This document shows positions 1 through 11,007 of a stretch of DNA of 64,000 nucleotides, in pieces; within the stretch, counting starts at the first letter, position 1, and each line of letters starts with the position of its first letter. A program made the translations under genes and the position numbers. The notes under the pieces were generated by a model. It was not told the DNA's origin and ran no database searches. It saw only the letters and a list, made by a program, of their open reading frames with translations. Origin of the DNA: Hymenopellis radicata (lineage: Eukaryota > Basidiomycota > Agaricomycetes > Agaricales > Physalacriaceae); the NCBI GenBank assembly GCA_015501595.1, contig JADNRX010000005.1, positions 248,001 to 312,000 of the forward strand. The letters run 5' to 3'.

Positions 1-291
1 GATCGACATCACCATGGGATATACGCTGAACCCGGAGCGCGCCTCCGGGGTCGTGGTTGTCGCGGCGGTGTCCAGCGGCAGGCGCAGGGACGCCCAGCCA
101 AAGTACACCCCGGACTTGATCTCGGCGATCCATGGTGTCAGGTTGTCGTCGACGGGGAGGTTGGCGGTGGGGATGCCTAGTTCTTTGGAGCCGCGCCCGA
201 AGCCGCTGATTACTTTGCCTTCCATCTGTAGGGGGTAGGGTGCCTCGGGCCCCCTAGAGGGGCCGATGATGAGCGGGCGGGCGGTGGCCAT
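1..291 (-). CDS. FMN1: Riboflavin kinase, N-terminal part (cut by window edge)
   Basis: Riboflavin kinase phosphorylates riboflavin to FMN, the first step of flavin cofactor synthesis. Reading the minus strand from the ATG at 291, the protein starts MATARPLIIGP and reaches the family signature GRGSKELGIPTANLP, which holds the PTAN nucleotide/metal-binding motif, then GVYFGWA and YPMVMSI, both typical of the flavokinase beta barrel. The frame is open without an intron to the window edge, so the rest of the gene lies to the left. The identification rests on recognised motifs. The start is the only ATG before the conserved block, with a short leader as in other fungi. Confidence 0.93.
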   Translation of the reverse strand, partial: MATARPLIIGPSRGPEAPYPLQMEGKVISGFGRGSKELGIPTANLPVDDNLTPWIAEIKSGVYFGWASLRLPLDTAATTTTPEARSGFSVYPMVMSI

Positions 292-530
292 TGGATTCTG
301 GGCGTTTTGGTACAAGTTGGGAGCGATCGATTTCTATCTCAGGGAGAGAATGTTCGAGTTGTGACTCTTACCGGCGACAGCGAGAAAGCCCTCAGATTGA
401 ATTGGATGCCCACCTAGTGTAGTCAGCTGGACTTGATATGAGAGAGTAGGGCTTTTGCTTGTTGGGTTAGGTTGGCCTTATAGAGTCTCAGTCTATGGGT
501 ATGGGCAATCTGGCTGGTGGGAAAGTAAAA

Positions 531-562
531 TGTATAGATCGTCACTCCGAAATGAGAGAACA
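531..562 (+). repeat. Copy 1 of an exact 32-base direct repeat
   Basis: The 32 bases starting tgtatagatcgtcactccga are identical to 767-798, 236 bases downstream in the same orientation. Flanking bases differ on both sides, so this is a dispersed copy, not a longer tandem unit. Confidence 0.9.
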
Positions 563-599
563 CCCTGTATGAGTAACAAGTCGACGATAAGGTTTACCT

Positions 600-969
600 T
601 CTCATATACGGTCGGTAACGAGACTATGAATCGCGAAGTAGCGGCCACTAGTGGACACAATCAGTAAACATACGGCAAGACGATACCAGACGTACGCTGA
701 GTCTGGGAGGCGACGATCACTGAGCGGACTTTCTTCGTCTTCTGATTCAGCTGAACCATCTCTTCTTGTATAGATCGTCACTCCGAAATGAGAGAACATC
801 TTCCTGTGCTTGGACTAAAGCGGTCCAGCTGCTCCGAAAGATCGTTAAGCACGGCATGATTCATCGTTTCTGGGATGATCAAGATCGTGCAGACAAGGCC
901 AACGGCGAAGTAACAGGACAGAGAGATTGCCATTGACCTGAGGAGGGTGTACCTCGCAGTAGGGAACAA
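600..969 (-). pseudogene. Possible relic of an aromatic-acid-exporter/FUSC-like membrane protein
   Basis: After a possible splice acceptor near 985, the minus strand encodes a block with one hydrophobic segment (SCYFAVGLVCTILIIP) followed by ETMNHAVLNDLSEQLDR. A proline-glutamate turn and a short helix after a membrane segment resemble the N-terminal membrane domain of fungal FUSC/ArAE-type proteins. The frame then ends within a few codons. A second frame continues with ALVQAQEDVLSFRSDDLY and also stops soon, so the gene is broken or only one exon survives. No conserved remainder was found on either side. Family assignment is from memory of the pattern and is weak. A real small membrane protein is the alternative. 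Confidence 0.3.
767..798 (+). repeat. Copy 2 of an exact 32-base direct repeat
   Basis: Identical to 531-562. On the minus strand this copy encodes the LSFRSDDLY part of the membrane-protein relic, so the other copy is a duplicated piece of that former coding sequence, or both are traces of a small insertion. Confidence 0.9.
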
Positions 970-1493
970 CGGTCCAACAGTCTACGGAACAAGAATTAGA
1001 ATATGGCTATGATGGATGCTCTATTTCTTACCGCGAATATATTAACTGTGCAAGAATGCAGTCAGGCCAACCTGCCGCCTTGCCGGCCTTCTCCACACGA
1101 GAAGAGAATGCCCATTACGGGCACCATGGTGCACAGCTGGTTGCTAGGATATCAGCCCGTTTACGCGTGGAATGCAGACAAAGAAATCGTCAAGGAGAGA
1201 GACCTGCTCCCACTCAATGAGGGCAACGAACGTGTTTGTCTGCCATTCGCTAGACGAGAGATTGTAGGTCCAGACAACGGTTTTTTAAGGAGGCGGATAG
1301 TGCTTTGGCTGGTGAATTGCAGAGATGCTAAGCGAACTAGAGGAGAGGAACAATGTTGCCGAAGCCTAGTAGTATTGATTATTGCTTATGACTCCAACCT
1401 TGTGACGAACATAATGAAGTCTTCATGAATACCCTCGATTGATCTTTGTATTGCGATAAGGAAAGAGTTTTTCATCTCAAATCGCCTGAAGCA

Positions 1494-2745
1494 CTATGCC
1501 GCCATCATCTGTTTGCCAACGCCGATACTATTACCATGCATGATGTCCCCATCAACGAGAATACTGTGAAAGTGAGTAAACCTGTTGATATCACGCCGCA
1601 AGCGACTCACTCAGTCCCTGTGCAGTACGTTGACGCGTCACTTGCAAGGAAAGCCAGGACACCGCGAATCTCATCTGGTCTGCCTAGGCGTTTCGTCGGA
1701 TTCAAGTTCGACCAGCGACCCATAAGCTCAGGATCCGTATCCAAGGACGTTGCAGTCAAACTAAGAACGGTTGAGTGGACGCTCTACCATGCACCATGTG
1801 AGCTCACGGAGTGTATATATGACCTGGCGAGATCGTGTTGACCCGAATTCCTTCGCCAGCCAGCTCACAGGCCATGGTGCGGCACATTTGTAAGACCGCG
1901 GATTTGCTGGTGTTGTACGGTACCATTGTTGGTCCTACAGAAAGGAAGGTCAGTCGAATACAATGAAACAGCGGAAGACGCTTAGTACACGATTCTGGAT
2001 CGTTCCACTCATCGAGGCAATGATTATTATGCTACCTGGCGTGCGGAAACGCCTCATCTGACGTCCCGCAGCCTGGGCAGTGAAGAACACTCCGGTGGTA
2101 TTGACATCCATGACCTGTAACGAAACACGATTGAGCACAAGAGTAGCACTACACACGAAGTGTTTTTTTACGTACTTCCTTGAATATATTACCGGGAGTG
2201 TCGAGACAGTCAATGTTCGGTCTGAGGATACCGGCAGCTGCAACGCAGACGTCCAGCCTCTTCTCTTGGTCCCCAATGCGTGCAGCCGCACTGCAAACGC
2301 GATCCTGATCAGTCACATCGACTGACTGGTACTCGAGTCGACTCCCATTGTTCATTTTCGCGACGAAATCGCGCGTCGTTTGCCAAACTGCGGAAGGCGA
2401 CTCGGGGAGGTCAAAACAGTAAACCGCGCGCGCCCCAGCTTCGCATAGTGTGAGGGCCATTTCAAGACCGATTCCGCCGTTACCGCCAGACACGATCGCG
2501 ACGCGATCTGTCAAGGCGAACTCTTCAAATATCTTTGGACGGGGAACGTAGGACGAATCGGATGCAGCACGATGAGCGGCGGCGACGCCTAGAGGTGCCA
2601 AGGGAGCAACAGATTGTGTTAGCTTAGAAGGAGCCGAGCCATTCCGCGTGGTCGTGGAAAACGCAGCGCGTACCACTGGAGCGCGCCCCAGGAGACGCGA
2701 AGAGTCAGAGGCGAATATGGAACGAGAGATCAACGCCCTAAGCAT
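1494..2745 (-). CDS. Short-chain dehydrogenase/reductase with mitochondrial presequence
   Basis: An NAD(P)-dependent oxidoreductase of the classical SDR family, closest in layout to fungal polyol dehydrogenases (sorbose reductase/arabinitol dehydrogenase type). The first about 35 residues are rich in Arg, Ser and Ala without acidic residues (MLRALISRSIFASDSSRLL), which suggests import into mitochondria. The cofactor motif is VSGGNGGIGLEMA. The usual NNAG is AAAG here. The active-site Ser lies in IASMSG and the YxxxK pair in YNTSKSAV. Introns split the gene at about 2150-2200, 1930-1970, 1750-1815 and 1565-1610. The C-terminus reads VDGDIMHGN instead of the usual VDGG. The substrate cannot be told from sequence. 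Confidence 0.85.
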
Positions 2746-2962
2746 TGTGGGGGAATGGGGGAATGGTTCTGAAACAAGATGAACGCGCTTTTTGTAGAGA
2801 ACAGGGCGATAAGCCTAAATCAAAGGTCCATGCAGGTGACCATTGGCATGACCAGATATCCCGAGTATGGCATTCACCTGACGCGTATTTCGTTACTCGA
2901 AGGGCCGATAACTGTTCCGTACTAAAGAATACAAAGTTCTCATGGTGAGACGCCGTGCATCT

Positions 2963-4049
2963 CTAGCTGTCTAAAGTTGTCCAAACTTGGGATACATCTT
3001 CTTTCGATTCCAAAGCCGCTATCAACTGCGCCACGTTGGACATTAGTTCGTCTGATGGCTCGATCTTTTCCAGTGGGCTGTAGACTAGCTCGCTTGATAG
3101 TAGCTCGCAGGTGGGCGCAGCAAGTGTGACAGCTTTAGTCAACTGGGATAGGGCCGGGGGTTCGGAGTAGAACTGGGGCGAGAAATGAGATTGTAGGACC
3201 TACGGAGTAGCAAAGTACACACCTCAATTTCGGTCATGCCCTCATCTGAGGTAGAGTCTTCGAAATCCATGGCCCCGTTTTCAAGCGCGGCCTCCACAAG
3301 GGCTTCCTTTTTGGACTCGTCCATGGAAGTATCAAGTGATATTTTGACAACACCTTTCCGTTCGAACATGAATTTGACAGGTGTGAGATGGCCGCTGTAG
3401 GCAAGAAGGTCAGAATTGCGAAGGGAAATGGTGACAGTACTCGCCTATGGGCATTGAGAGCCTCACGGATAGTTTGTATGGTCCTCGTGGGATTGTTGCT
3501 CAGACATTCGCTGGAGAAGTTCTCAGCAATAGGCCAAGATGAAAGAGAGACGAAAGATACACGATGACGCCAACAGAGCCGAAAGCAAGGACTTCATAAG
3601 TGATATGTTCACCGGTCTTTTCTTTGCTCTTGGATGCCTGTGAAGAGTATGAGGACGTTTCAATCGACACCGAGACACGCACAAAAGCCAAAGCTCGTTC
3701 AATGTTGTCCTTGGGAATGTCCTTGAGGCGCCGTAACGTGACTGCTAATGCGACGTTCTTTTCTGGGTCGGTAGAGCCTCCCCCGGCTGGCGAAGGGGTC
3801 AAATCTAGTCGTGTTCCCGGACACTAGGGCGTACTTCGGACGGCTATCAAGATGGCATTGCGCGCTCTGCTAACTGCGGCGCTCTTGGAAGCATCGTTTG
3901 CGCCTTTCTTGTCTCTGATTTTTGACCACTGCCTGGTGCATGAGAAGATAATTCGAACTAAAATGAAGAGGGTAGACTTTGTTGTGACCCGCCAAGGCGA
4001 CTGCTGAGGTCGAAAAGAGACGCGATGTTCGAGTGAGTGACGGGAGCAT
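2963..4049 (-). CDS. YebC/TACO1-type mitochondrial translational activator
   Basis: A DUF28 (YebC/TACO1) protein. The human member activates translation of mitochondrial COX1 mRNA. The start MLPSLTRTSRLFSTSAVALA is a mitochondrial presequence. It is followed by the family hallmark AGHNK/WSKIRDKKGANDASKS, split by the first intron, then GGGSTDPEKN, PKDNIERALA, TYEVLAFGSVGVIV, a central GHLTPVKFMFERKG block and the C-terminal domain. A 48-base intron at about 3787-3834 removes an in-frame stop. The intron at 3395-3444 begins with GC (AG/GCGAGT) and is the only join that keeps the frame. The gene shares a 288-base divergent promoter with the SnoaL-like gene. Confidence 0.9.
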
Positions 4050-4337
4050 CAGTGATTACGTATACATTTCAGGACTTGTAACAAACCGCCATCACTGTTT
4101 CTATGCTGGGCCTCGCTTTGACAAGCTTGAAGTACTGATGACTTCACTTCAACCTCTAATGGGGATTCTGTAGTGGGGTATCACGCCACTGAGCAATTCA
4201 TGATGGAGAACTCCAAAGTACACAGCGTCATCCTCGTCGACATAATCTTCTGCACAACAACATAAGTACTCTCCATCCTACTGCTACGCCAAATCAAACA
4301 TACCCCACCGCAACCCACATTACACTCCGTAACAGTC

Positions 4338-4735
4338 ATGGTTTGGCAGATAGAGGAACGCATTCAGAACGAGGTCAAGAGGGAGAGATCCACGTCGTAC
4401 GCGCCCTCAAGGAGTCAGGACCTGCCGTCTTTGATTACATTGCCGACGATGCCGTCTTTGCCATCGACGGTCGCGTCCTCGATGCACACTCCAAACCCAC
4501 TCTCAAAGACTATATGAAAAACAACTACCACCCATGGGCCACCTTCGAAATGAAGGACGTCAAGGTGGTTCCTACTGGCCTCATGGCAGCGACCGTTTGC
4601 TACAGAGCCAATGCGACCAAAATCGTCCGCGACGACCAGCCTCCGGAGAAATACAATGTCGTATGCTCCTCCTCCTGGCGCCAGGAAGCAAGCGCAGATT
4701 GGATATTGGTCTCGCATTGCGAAGGCTTCTGCTGA
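4338..4735 (+). CDS. SnoaL-like/DUF4440 protein with an apparent frameshift
   Basis: A small alpha+beta barrel protein of the SnoaL/nuclear-transport-factor-2-like type (DUF4440). Members are ligand-binding proteins or small enzymes of unknown role in fungi. The ATG at 4338 gives MVWQIEERIQNEVKRE, which fits the first helix of the family. The rest of the family pattern (ALKESGPAVFDYIADDAVF and the C-terminal CSSSWRQEASADW) is in another frame. The switch falls in a GA-rich tract at 4376-4390. Removing one GA pair would join both parts as KREIHVVRALKESG. No intron can explain it. It is either an assembly error or a true two-base insertion. Single exon otherwise. Confidence 0.75.
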
Positions 4736-4989
4736 ATGAGTACGTCTGAATCTTGTATCCATCAAACTTCTACTTATGGTCTGACAGAATCGTTACCTGC
4801 ACATTCTTGAAGCCCAGTTTCTTCGGGCTACTAATCCAGACGGACTTGTACTTAGCTTTTTCTTTCCCTCGGCGAACAATACGCGTAACACCATCATGAT
4901 TTTGTATCGGAATGTATTATATGATATTACTTCACTCTACTTTAATGATGGGTATACAAGGATGATATGTATGTGAAAATCCCAGGCGC

Positions 4990-7155
4990 TCAGAGAACGG
5001 TGGCACGTTTGGATTTGCTTCGAATCTTTTTGCCGAATTTGTAGAATAAGAAAGGTATGGGTATCTGGTGGTACGTTAGCGTTGATCTCCATAGAAGGAA
5101 GTTGCATACCATCGCCACGGAGACAAAGGCCAGCAAGGAAGCAGCCCACCCATTTCCGAGACCATGGAACATTTGCACCATGAATAAAGGCATAGCTGCG
5201 CCTGCGCCTGACCGCACCACCTGTACGAGAGTCAGTATGATGGTATCTGAAGACAAGGGGCACGCTAACCGTTTTTTGCAGCCAAAGCCGAGGCGACGTA
5301 GTCCGGAAAAGCGTCAATGATGTAGGCGTTAGCGCTGAAATAGATGACGACCATTCCGAATCCGAACGGTATGCCAGCGCTACAAGGTCCGACCCAATTC
5401 CCGCCACCTGGTAGAACGGCAGGAGGACTCGTCCAGCCAAAGATGAACAAAGCAATTGGAACAAATGGGGCGCCGACGAGAGCTCCGACAAGTCGATCCT
5501 CTGGCTCTGCCATACCACCTTTTGCTGCAGCGCGACGGAGATAGTCCTTCTCGAGTAGAGGCATGATGAGTAGCGCGATACTTAGGCCGATGAACACCGA
5601 GCAGAACATGAGTCCCGTTATGCCGTCGCTGTACCCATAGTCTTCTCCAAACACGACAGGGAAGCTGAAGAAGAACGCATACTATCGTCAGGTGATATCA
5701 TCAGTCAACATTGAAGAGGACCTCGGGAGGCACATACCAGAAGGCCATAAATAAGAGAGATGAACAAGGACATCAACAAGAGAATAGGTTCCGTGAAGAG
5801 CATTTGGAACGGCCGGATGAGGGTATCCGTCATCATTTCTGAGAAACTTGGGCGGAATATTTCTTGCTCTGCAACAATGTCTTCCCGACCAGTTTTATGT
5901 CGAAGCTTGGCGGCTCGTTTTTTCAGAAGCACGGGTGCGAAAGTCTCCGGGATGGTCAAACATAAGAAGAATATGAGTCCGGCGAACATCATATTGATCT
6001 GTCAACGATATCAGTTTCAGTGAACTAGTGAGTAGTATAACAATATCGTACCCAGAGAATCCATCGCCATCCCAGAGCGTCACCAATGAAACCCTAAGAA
6101 ACTATGAGCACAGACTAAGCATGAAAGGAAGCTAGACTCACGCCTACTAGAGGTCCCAAAGCAGCACCCCCATACGGAGCGGCCGCAAAAAGAGCAATAG
6201 CGAAACCACGCTCGTTGTTATCCCAAATATCACTGATGGTACTTCCCGCAAGGGTAAGAGGACCGGATGCGAATACTCCACAGAAGAAACGACATATGAG
6301 CAGGGTCTGGATGTTTGGAGCTACTGCGCAGGGTATACTAAGGACTGAAGGGCAGTGAGATGCAGTAAAATATGGATCGAATGGAGAACGTACTGATATA
6401 TGCAAAGGTGGGGATAGACCACAAAGGTTTTCGACCGTATTCTTCGGAAAGCGGAGAGATGATTAGAGGGCCGACGCTGTGAGACAACATTCAACTTCGC
6501 CATGATAGCTCAACATGAGCGAGTGCTTACCCAAACCCACAGACCATCAGGGAGACACTAAGAGCGGTGACAACTTCTCCAACATGCAGATCATGTTCTA
6601 TGCCAGAGAAATCGCCGGTTATGACGGCACTTGAAAAGGCTACCGAGACCACGGCCAAAGCCGCCACAAGTGTGATGTCTGTAAACACTGCATTAGTACA
6701 GGCATTGAAAGCACAACGTAAAACCGACGCACACCACCGCCAAGGACCTGACCAATTTCGGGGATCTTCCGGGTCTGCTTCGAGCCATGTTACGAGGTAA
6801 AGGTCTTTGACAGAGACTGCCTTTTCGGGGTCGGTGACGAGGTTGGGCAGACCCTCGTGTACAGGTCGAAGCGCCGAAAGAAACTTGACGTATCCCTTCT
6901 TTGACACGCCACGGGCTTCGTCGGTGAATGCGTGTGCAGGCCTACTAAGATCAGGACGTAAGGAATCGTGAGTTCTTGTGCGTTCAAGGGTGAGTTGAAG
7001 GTCGGGTTCATGGACGGTAGATGTGGGGGTAACGGGCTCTGGTCCTTCGGTCAGCGTGAGTGAGTATAGGAGGAGAACTGCATACCAGTATCTTCAGGTC
7101 TACGTTCGCCGGTAGGCAAGACAGAGTCTGGCGCATAATGAACGTGAGTGTTCAT
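4990..7155 (-). CDS. MFS transporter, DHA1 (polyamine/drug:H+) type
   Basis: A twelve-helix drug:H+ antiporter of the TPO/FLR type, which exports polyamines, drugs or similar compounds at the plasma membrane. The soluble N-terminus ends with ADPEDPRNWS, the family mark before helix 1. Recognisable blocks follow: ITLVAALAVVSVAF, VGPLIISPLSEEYGRKPLW (the motif after helix 2), CRFFCGVFASGPLTLAGSTI, GGAALGPLVG (motif C), the central cytoplasmic loop, and GIPFGFGMVVIYFSANAY. It ends with a basic tail KIRSKSKRATVL. About eight short introns interrupt it. One has a clear TACTAAT branch site (near 6690). The substrate is unknown. Confidence 0.9.
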
Positions 7156-7198
7156 GATAATGGAAAGAGAGTGAGTGATATCGGGAAAATCATCTCTT

Positions 7199-7205
7199 CT
7201 TTATA
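7199..7205 (-). promoter_or_regulatory. TATA box of the MFS transporter gene
   Basis: TATAAAG on the minus strand, about 45 bases upstream of the transporter's ATG at 7155. The spacing implies a very short 5' leader. Placement and match only; no transcription data. Confidence 0.55.
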
Positions 7206-7975
7206 CAAAGGAATCGCGCCGTAACCGCCGACTGCCTTTCTTTCCGTAAAAAGGGCGGCCCATACTTTAAGAGGACTTCGGAACAACTTTGGGCGTTGAG
7301 TTGGCGTTGAGTGCACAAAAAAGGAAGTCGATCAAGTCTTCTCGGCTAAGAACGGCTACCGGTATCCCGGCCGACAGCGGAGGTGATGCGATCCGGTCCG
7401 CGGAACGTCACCCGATTGGTTGCTTTGGTAGACCCTAGTGGATCGCCGTTATCTCCAACACGAGGGTTTACCCACAACCACCACTGCTATTAGCAAGAAT
7501 TTTGTCTGCCGAAAACGACGAGTAGATGCGCCGACGTGTTCTACATGCCGGGATGTTGAGTTTAAGGCGCAATGTCTGCTTCTTGTGACTTTCCAACTAT
7601 GAAATTTTCTGGTGCTTAACGCACGATCAGACCTCCAATCTGTCGCGTCGAAGCATGACTGCGGCATGTAGTACGAAGTGTCGTCGAAACTATCCGGTAT
7701 TGATTGGGCCCCATTTCGTCCTAGATCGTAGCGGTTACTGCGTCAATGATACGATTTTAGGACATATTATCTTCTGCGTCACCTCTAGACACACGTCTTC
7801 TACAAGAGACGACTAGGAGTGCCGTCTGAGACTCGGGAGGCTTGCAGAATTGAACAATGAGCCACTCCCAAAAGGAACATTTCGCAAAACCACGCCGACC
7901 CATTATCCAACGAGTGTAATCTAGATATCGCAATTGGTCTATATATTAATAATGTAGATTCACTTTTAAATGCAC
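7206..7975. other. Spacer, 0.8 kb, no gene seen
   Basis: Upstream region of the MFS transporter gene and downstream region of the PPR gene. The only open frame of note (minus strand, 7449-7667) has no motif. Such a long spacer is rare in this window and may hold regulatory sites for the transporter. Confidence 0.5.
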
Positions 7976-10787
7976 CTAGAGATTCTGCTCGTCCTCCTCT
8001 CTTGGTTCACTCGCGCTCTGGGCAACGAGAGGTTTTGATCGGAAAGTTTCGTCTCGCCTCACGCGTAAGGCCCACTCGTATGCTTTGCACACATACTTGA
8101 TGTAGGCAATCCCAGCTGTGTCTCCAATGTGCACAAAGCGATGATGCAGCACATCTAGATCGTTGAACAGAAGCATCGGTGGTACGTGACTATCTGGTAC
8201 CTCTACAATCGAGGACATCCGCACCAACGGTCGTGCAGCGAAAAGAGACGTCCGTGTTGAGCGCATCGCTGGCTTGGGGTCTGGCTGACGTAGTGCTGCT
8301 GGGGGATACTTGGCGACGAAAGCTTTGACGCGCTCACTCGCTTCACGTTCATTCTTGGTTCTGAGAAAGATGTCAGCACCGAACAAGGATAGCAGAAAAG
8401 GGAAAGGACGCACATTGCAAGAAGTCGAATGAAGGCGGTATGAACTTGCTCAATCGTCCTTGCATTGACCACCTCTTTTCCAGAGATATCATAACTCGAA
8501 TACTCCGCAAACAACTCTCTTGCGAAAACCAACGCATCCTCTCGGTCACGCTTGGGAGCATATAAGCATCGCTCCAGCGCCTCCTTATACGAACGTGCGC
8601 TCCTTTCAACGCCAGCCTTTTCAAAAACTGTGTTGAACAACTCCCGCGCCGCTTTGATTGTTCCATGTTTATAGTAGACAGCAAGGTACGAGTTGACCAA
8701 ACGTGTCGACATATCCACATTGCCGAAATTTAGCGTCGGATCAAAGGGGCGTCGCCGCGAACAGTACGTTCTGAAATCGACCGATGAAATAGGATGTCAA
8801 CCTCGGCAAGGACTTCTCCACGACTTTGCGGTGCAATATGGGCGAAGCTGATAGATTCTAAGGCTGGCGCGCGAGCCTTCGTGTTGCTTTTAGTATCTGT
8901 TGGAGAGGTGGAAGTAAAAGACGGAGCAGGTTGATGGTCCTCCTTGGCAACATCGCTCAACGGCGCAAGTTCCCTCTTGAACGGCGGGTTGTAGGACGCA
9001 TACGTATGGAACGCGTGCATCATCACCTCCTCATTGATGCTCGTGTCTGGCGAGCGATTCTCCATCATGACATTGCCGATCTTCGCCAAAATCCACCGTG
9101 TCCTATTCAGATCCCCGATACGTTTTGCGCCCTCCAGCAGGGCGCAGAATGTCTGCTGATCCGGCACGTAGGTTGGGACGCCGTTAGCATCCTTGTGAGA
9201 TTCGATCATCTCCTTGGCTAGTCGGAAGCCCTCATTGATGTATGTCTTCGTTCCAGAACGGGCGCATGCAAGAATGACAGCGTTGTATGTGGCTACAGTC
9301 GGCCGCATATTGTGGTCGACAGTCATTTCTGTCCACAGATCCAGCGCGCGCTCAGGCTCAGCGACTCGGGAACTGAACGTCGGAGACGCGCACGCGCGAA
9401 TCATGACAGTGTATAGGAACGGATCGGGGGTGGGATGGGCAACATATCGCATATGGGTGTACAAGTCCCACGCCTGCGCGTTTGCGATAGAGTCGCGCAC
9501 AGAGAACAGCGTAGTAATGACACTTGTATAGGTGTTCATAGCAGGTGGATTCGACTTGGCTTCGTACGCGTGCAAGACAGCCAGCGCTGACTCAGGGATT
9601 GTGTTCGGGGGTGTTGCTCGAAGATGAGCTCGTACGTGAAGGTGCTGCTGACGATCGGTTGCAGGGCCTGTAGAACACGATTTATGTTAGGCAAGATAGA
9701 GCCATGGATCACACTAACCGGTCATGTAGGTATTGATGATTCTCTCCGTCTCCGCTATATCGGCATTATTCGCGTGGTAGTAGATGATATCGGTGACAGC
9801 CTCCGCCGTGATAGGGATACCTGTGCGCTGCGAAAAATAAGGGGCTGCATAAGTGATCAAAGTCGGACAAATCACCTTCATGAGGACCAGACATTCTTCT
9901 GCGCCCTTTATATCGTTAGAATGAAGCTAGTAAAAATGAGGACTTTGAAACATTAATACGGTTTGATACATACGGATATTCGTATAAGGGCTTGCCATTC
10001 TTCGATAGACATGACAACAACCGGTATAGATAGTGTACTTGTGGAAGGGTCTACGCGACGTAAGAAGGCCTCTACTTGGGCGAGCAAGGTTCTGTGTGGT
10101 TGAGAATGGGTTGCAAAGTCGATGGTTGGGAAAGGCTGGGTCATGGAGGGAGTGTTGGCGCGCAGAGCGCGAATGAAAGGCGAGTCTTCAAGGTCAGATT
10201 CTGACACAAGTTGTTCTTGCAGCCGATGGTATGCCGCGTCGACCAAAACCGCGTCATTCGCGAGCTGTTCGTTTAGCTCTATAGTTGAAGTCTCCTGTTT
10301 TAGAGGACCTGGAGACGGCTCGCAGATGATATCTTGGTACAAAAGCTGTAACTCCTCCTCTGTGAACGTCGGTGGGTCCATTGTTGCTTCCTAGAAAGCG
10401 TCAGGAATACAATTTAACGACAAATTATCGGCGTACCAAATTCGCCGCGACCTCTGTGAGCTTTTCGACACGCTCTGCCAACTCAACTGGGAGCGGTCGG
10501 GATATCTCCTTTGACTGCTTGTCCTTCAAGGCCCGGACCTGCAGTCCACCCAGAGGACCTTTCCCTTTCCGCGTTTTCGGCAGAGGCTTTGCTTGTAGGT
10601 GTGGATAGAGTGTAATTCTCGAGGACACTGACCCAGACGCCGACGCGGCCTCCTGCATCCTGCTGGTAGATAATGTCCGTCGCGGCCATTGCGCACGCTG
10701 TTGAGAGGCAAAGATATCTGTTCCAATAAGACCGGAGCGATGGGAAAGACGAGTCAGTGTAAGGTCAAGCAACGCCGGAGGGAGCAT
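7976..10787 (-). CDS. Mitochondrial pentatricopeptide-repeat protein
   Basis: A PPR protein, a family that binds organellar RNA for processing or translation. The N-terminus carries a basic presequence (SQQRAQWPRRTLSTSR). Helical repeats follow from about the second exon: NTYTSVITTLFSV, DPFLYTVMIRACASP, RPTVATYNAVILACARSG, YVPDQQTFCALLEGAKRIGD and later RLVNSYLAVYYKHGTIKAARELF. The first 120 residues and the repeat region look like two genes at first, but a 45-base intron at about 10390-10436 joins them in frame. At 8746-8749 one base seems missing in a run of four G. Adding it joins GDAP to FDPTLNFGNVD, and no intron can do so. The exact RNA target is not predictable. Confidence 0.85.
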
Positions 10788-11007
10788 AACCCTCTAGAGT
10801 CTGCAGAACGCAAAGGGAGCAACCGCATTTTTCGGGTATTGCTTCCGAGTTTGTCATTGATTGGCAACTCCGGCGAGGACTTAGGACAAGTGCAGCGTCA
10901 AAAATATGGCGTCAATTGCACATGAGGAACGTTCACTACTGCTACATACAACTACACACTAAGTAATACATCGTCCATTTCGACTATTTGACTTCTTTTG
11001 AACCTAT

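Larger units (their letters stand above)
292..1493. other. Spacer of 1.2 kb with a gene relic and a direct repeat
   Basis: This stretch lies between the starts of FMN1 and the end of the dehydrogenase gene. It contains the 32-base direct repeat (531-562 and 767-798) and a possible membrane-protein relic on the minus strand (600-969). The longest open frame, 141 codons on the plus strand at 1003-1428, shows no motif, no membrane segment and no biased composition, so I do not call it a gene. I see no tRNA or transposon ends. Confidence 0.5.

Noticed and set aside
1003..1428. 141-codon open frame on the plus strand
   Set aside because: No motif, no start context, no splice partners; codon pattern looks random.
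7449..7667. 72-codon open frame in the long spacer
   Set aside because: No motif or neighbours to join; expected by chance in 0.8 kb.
10380..10440. Two separate genes at 10425-10787 and 7976-10381
   Set aside because: A 45-base intron with good ends joins them in frame, and the first part provides the mitochondrial presequence.
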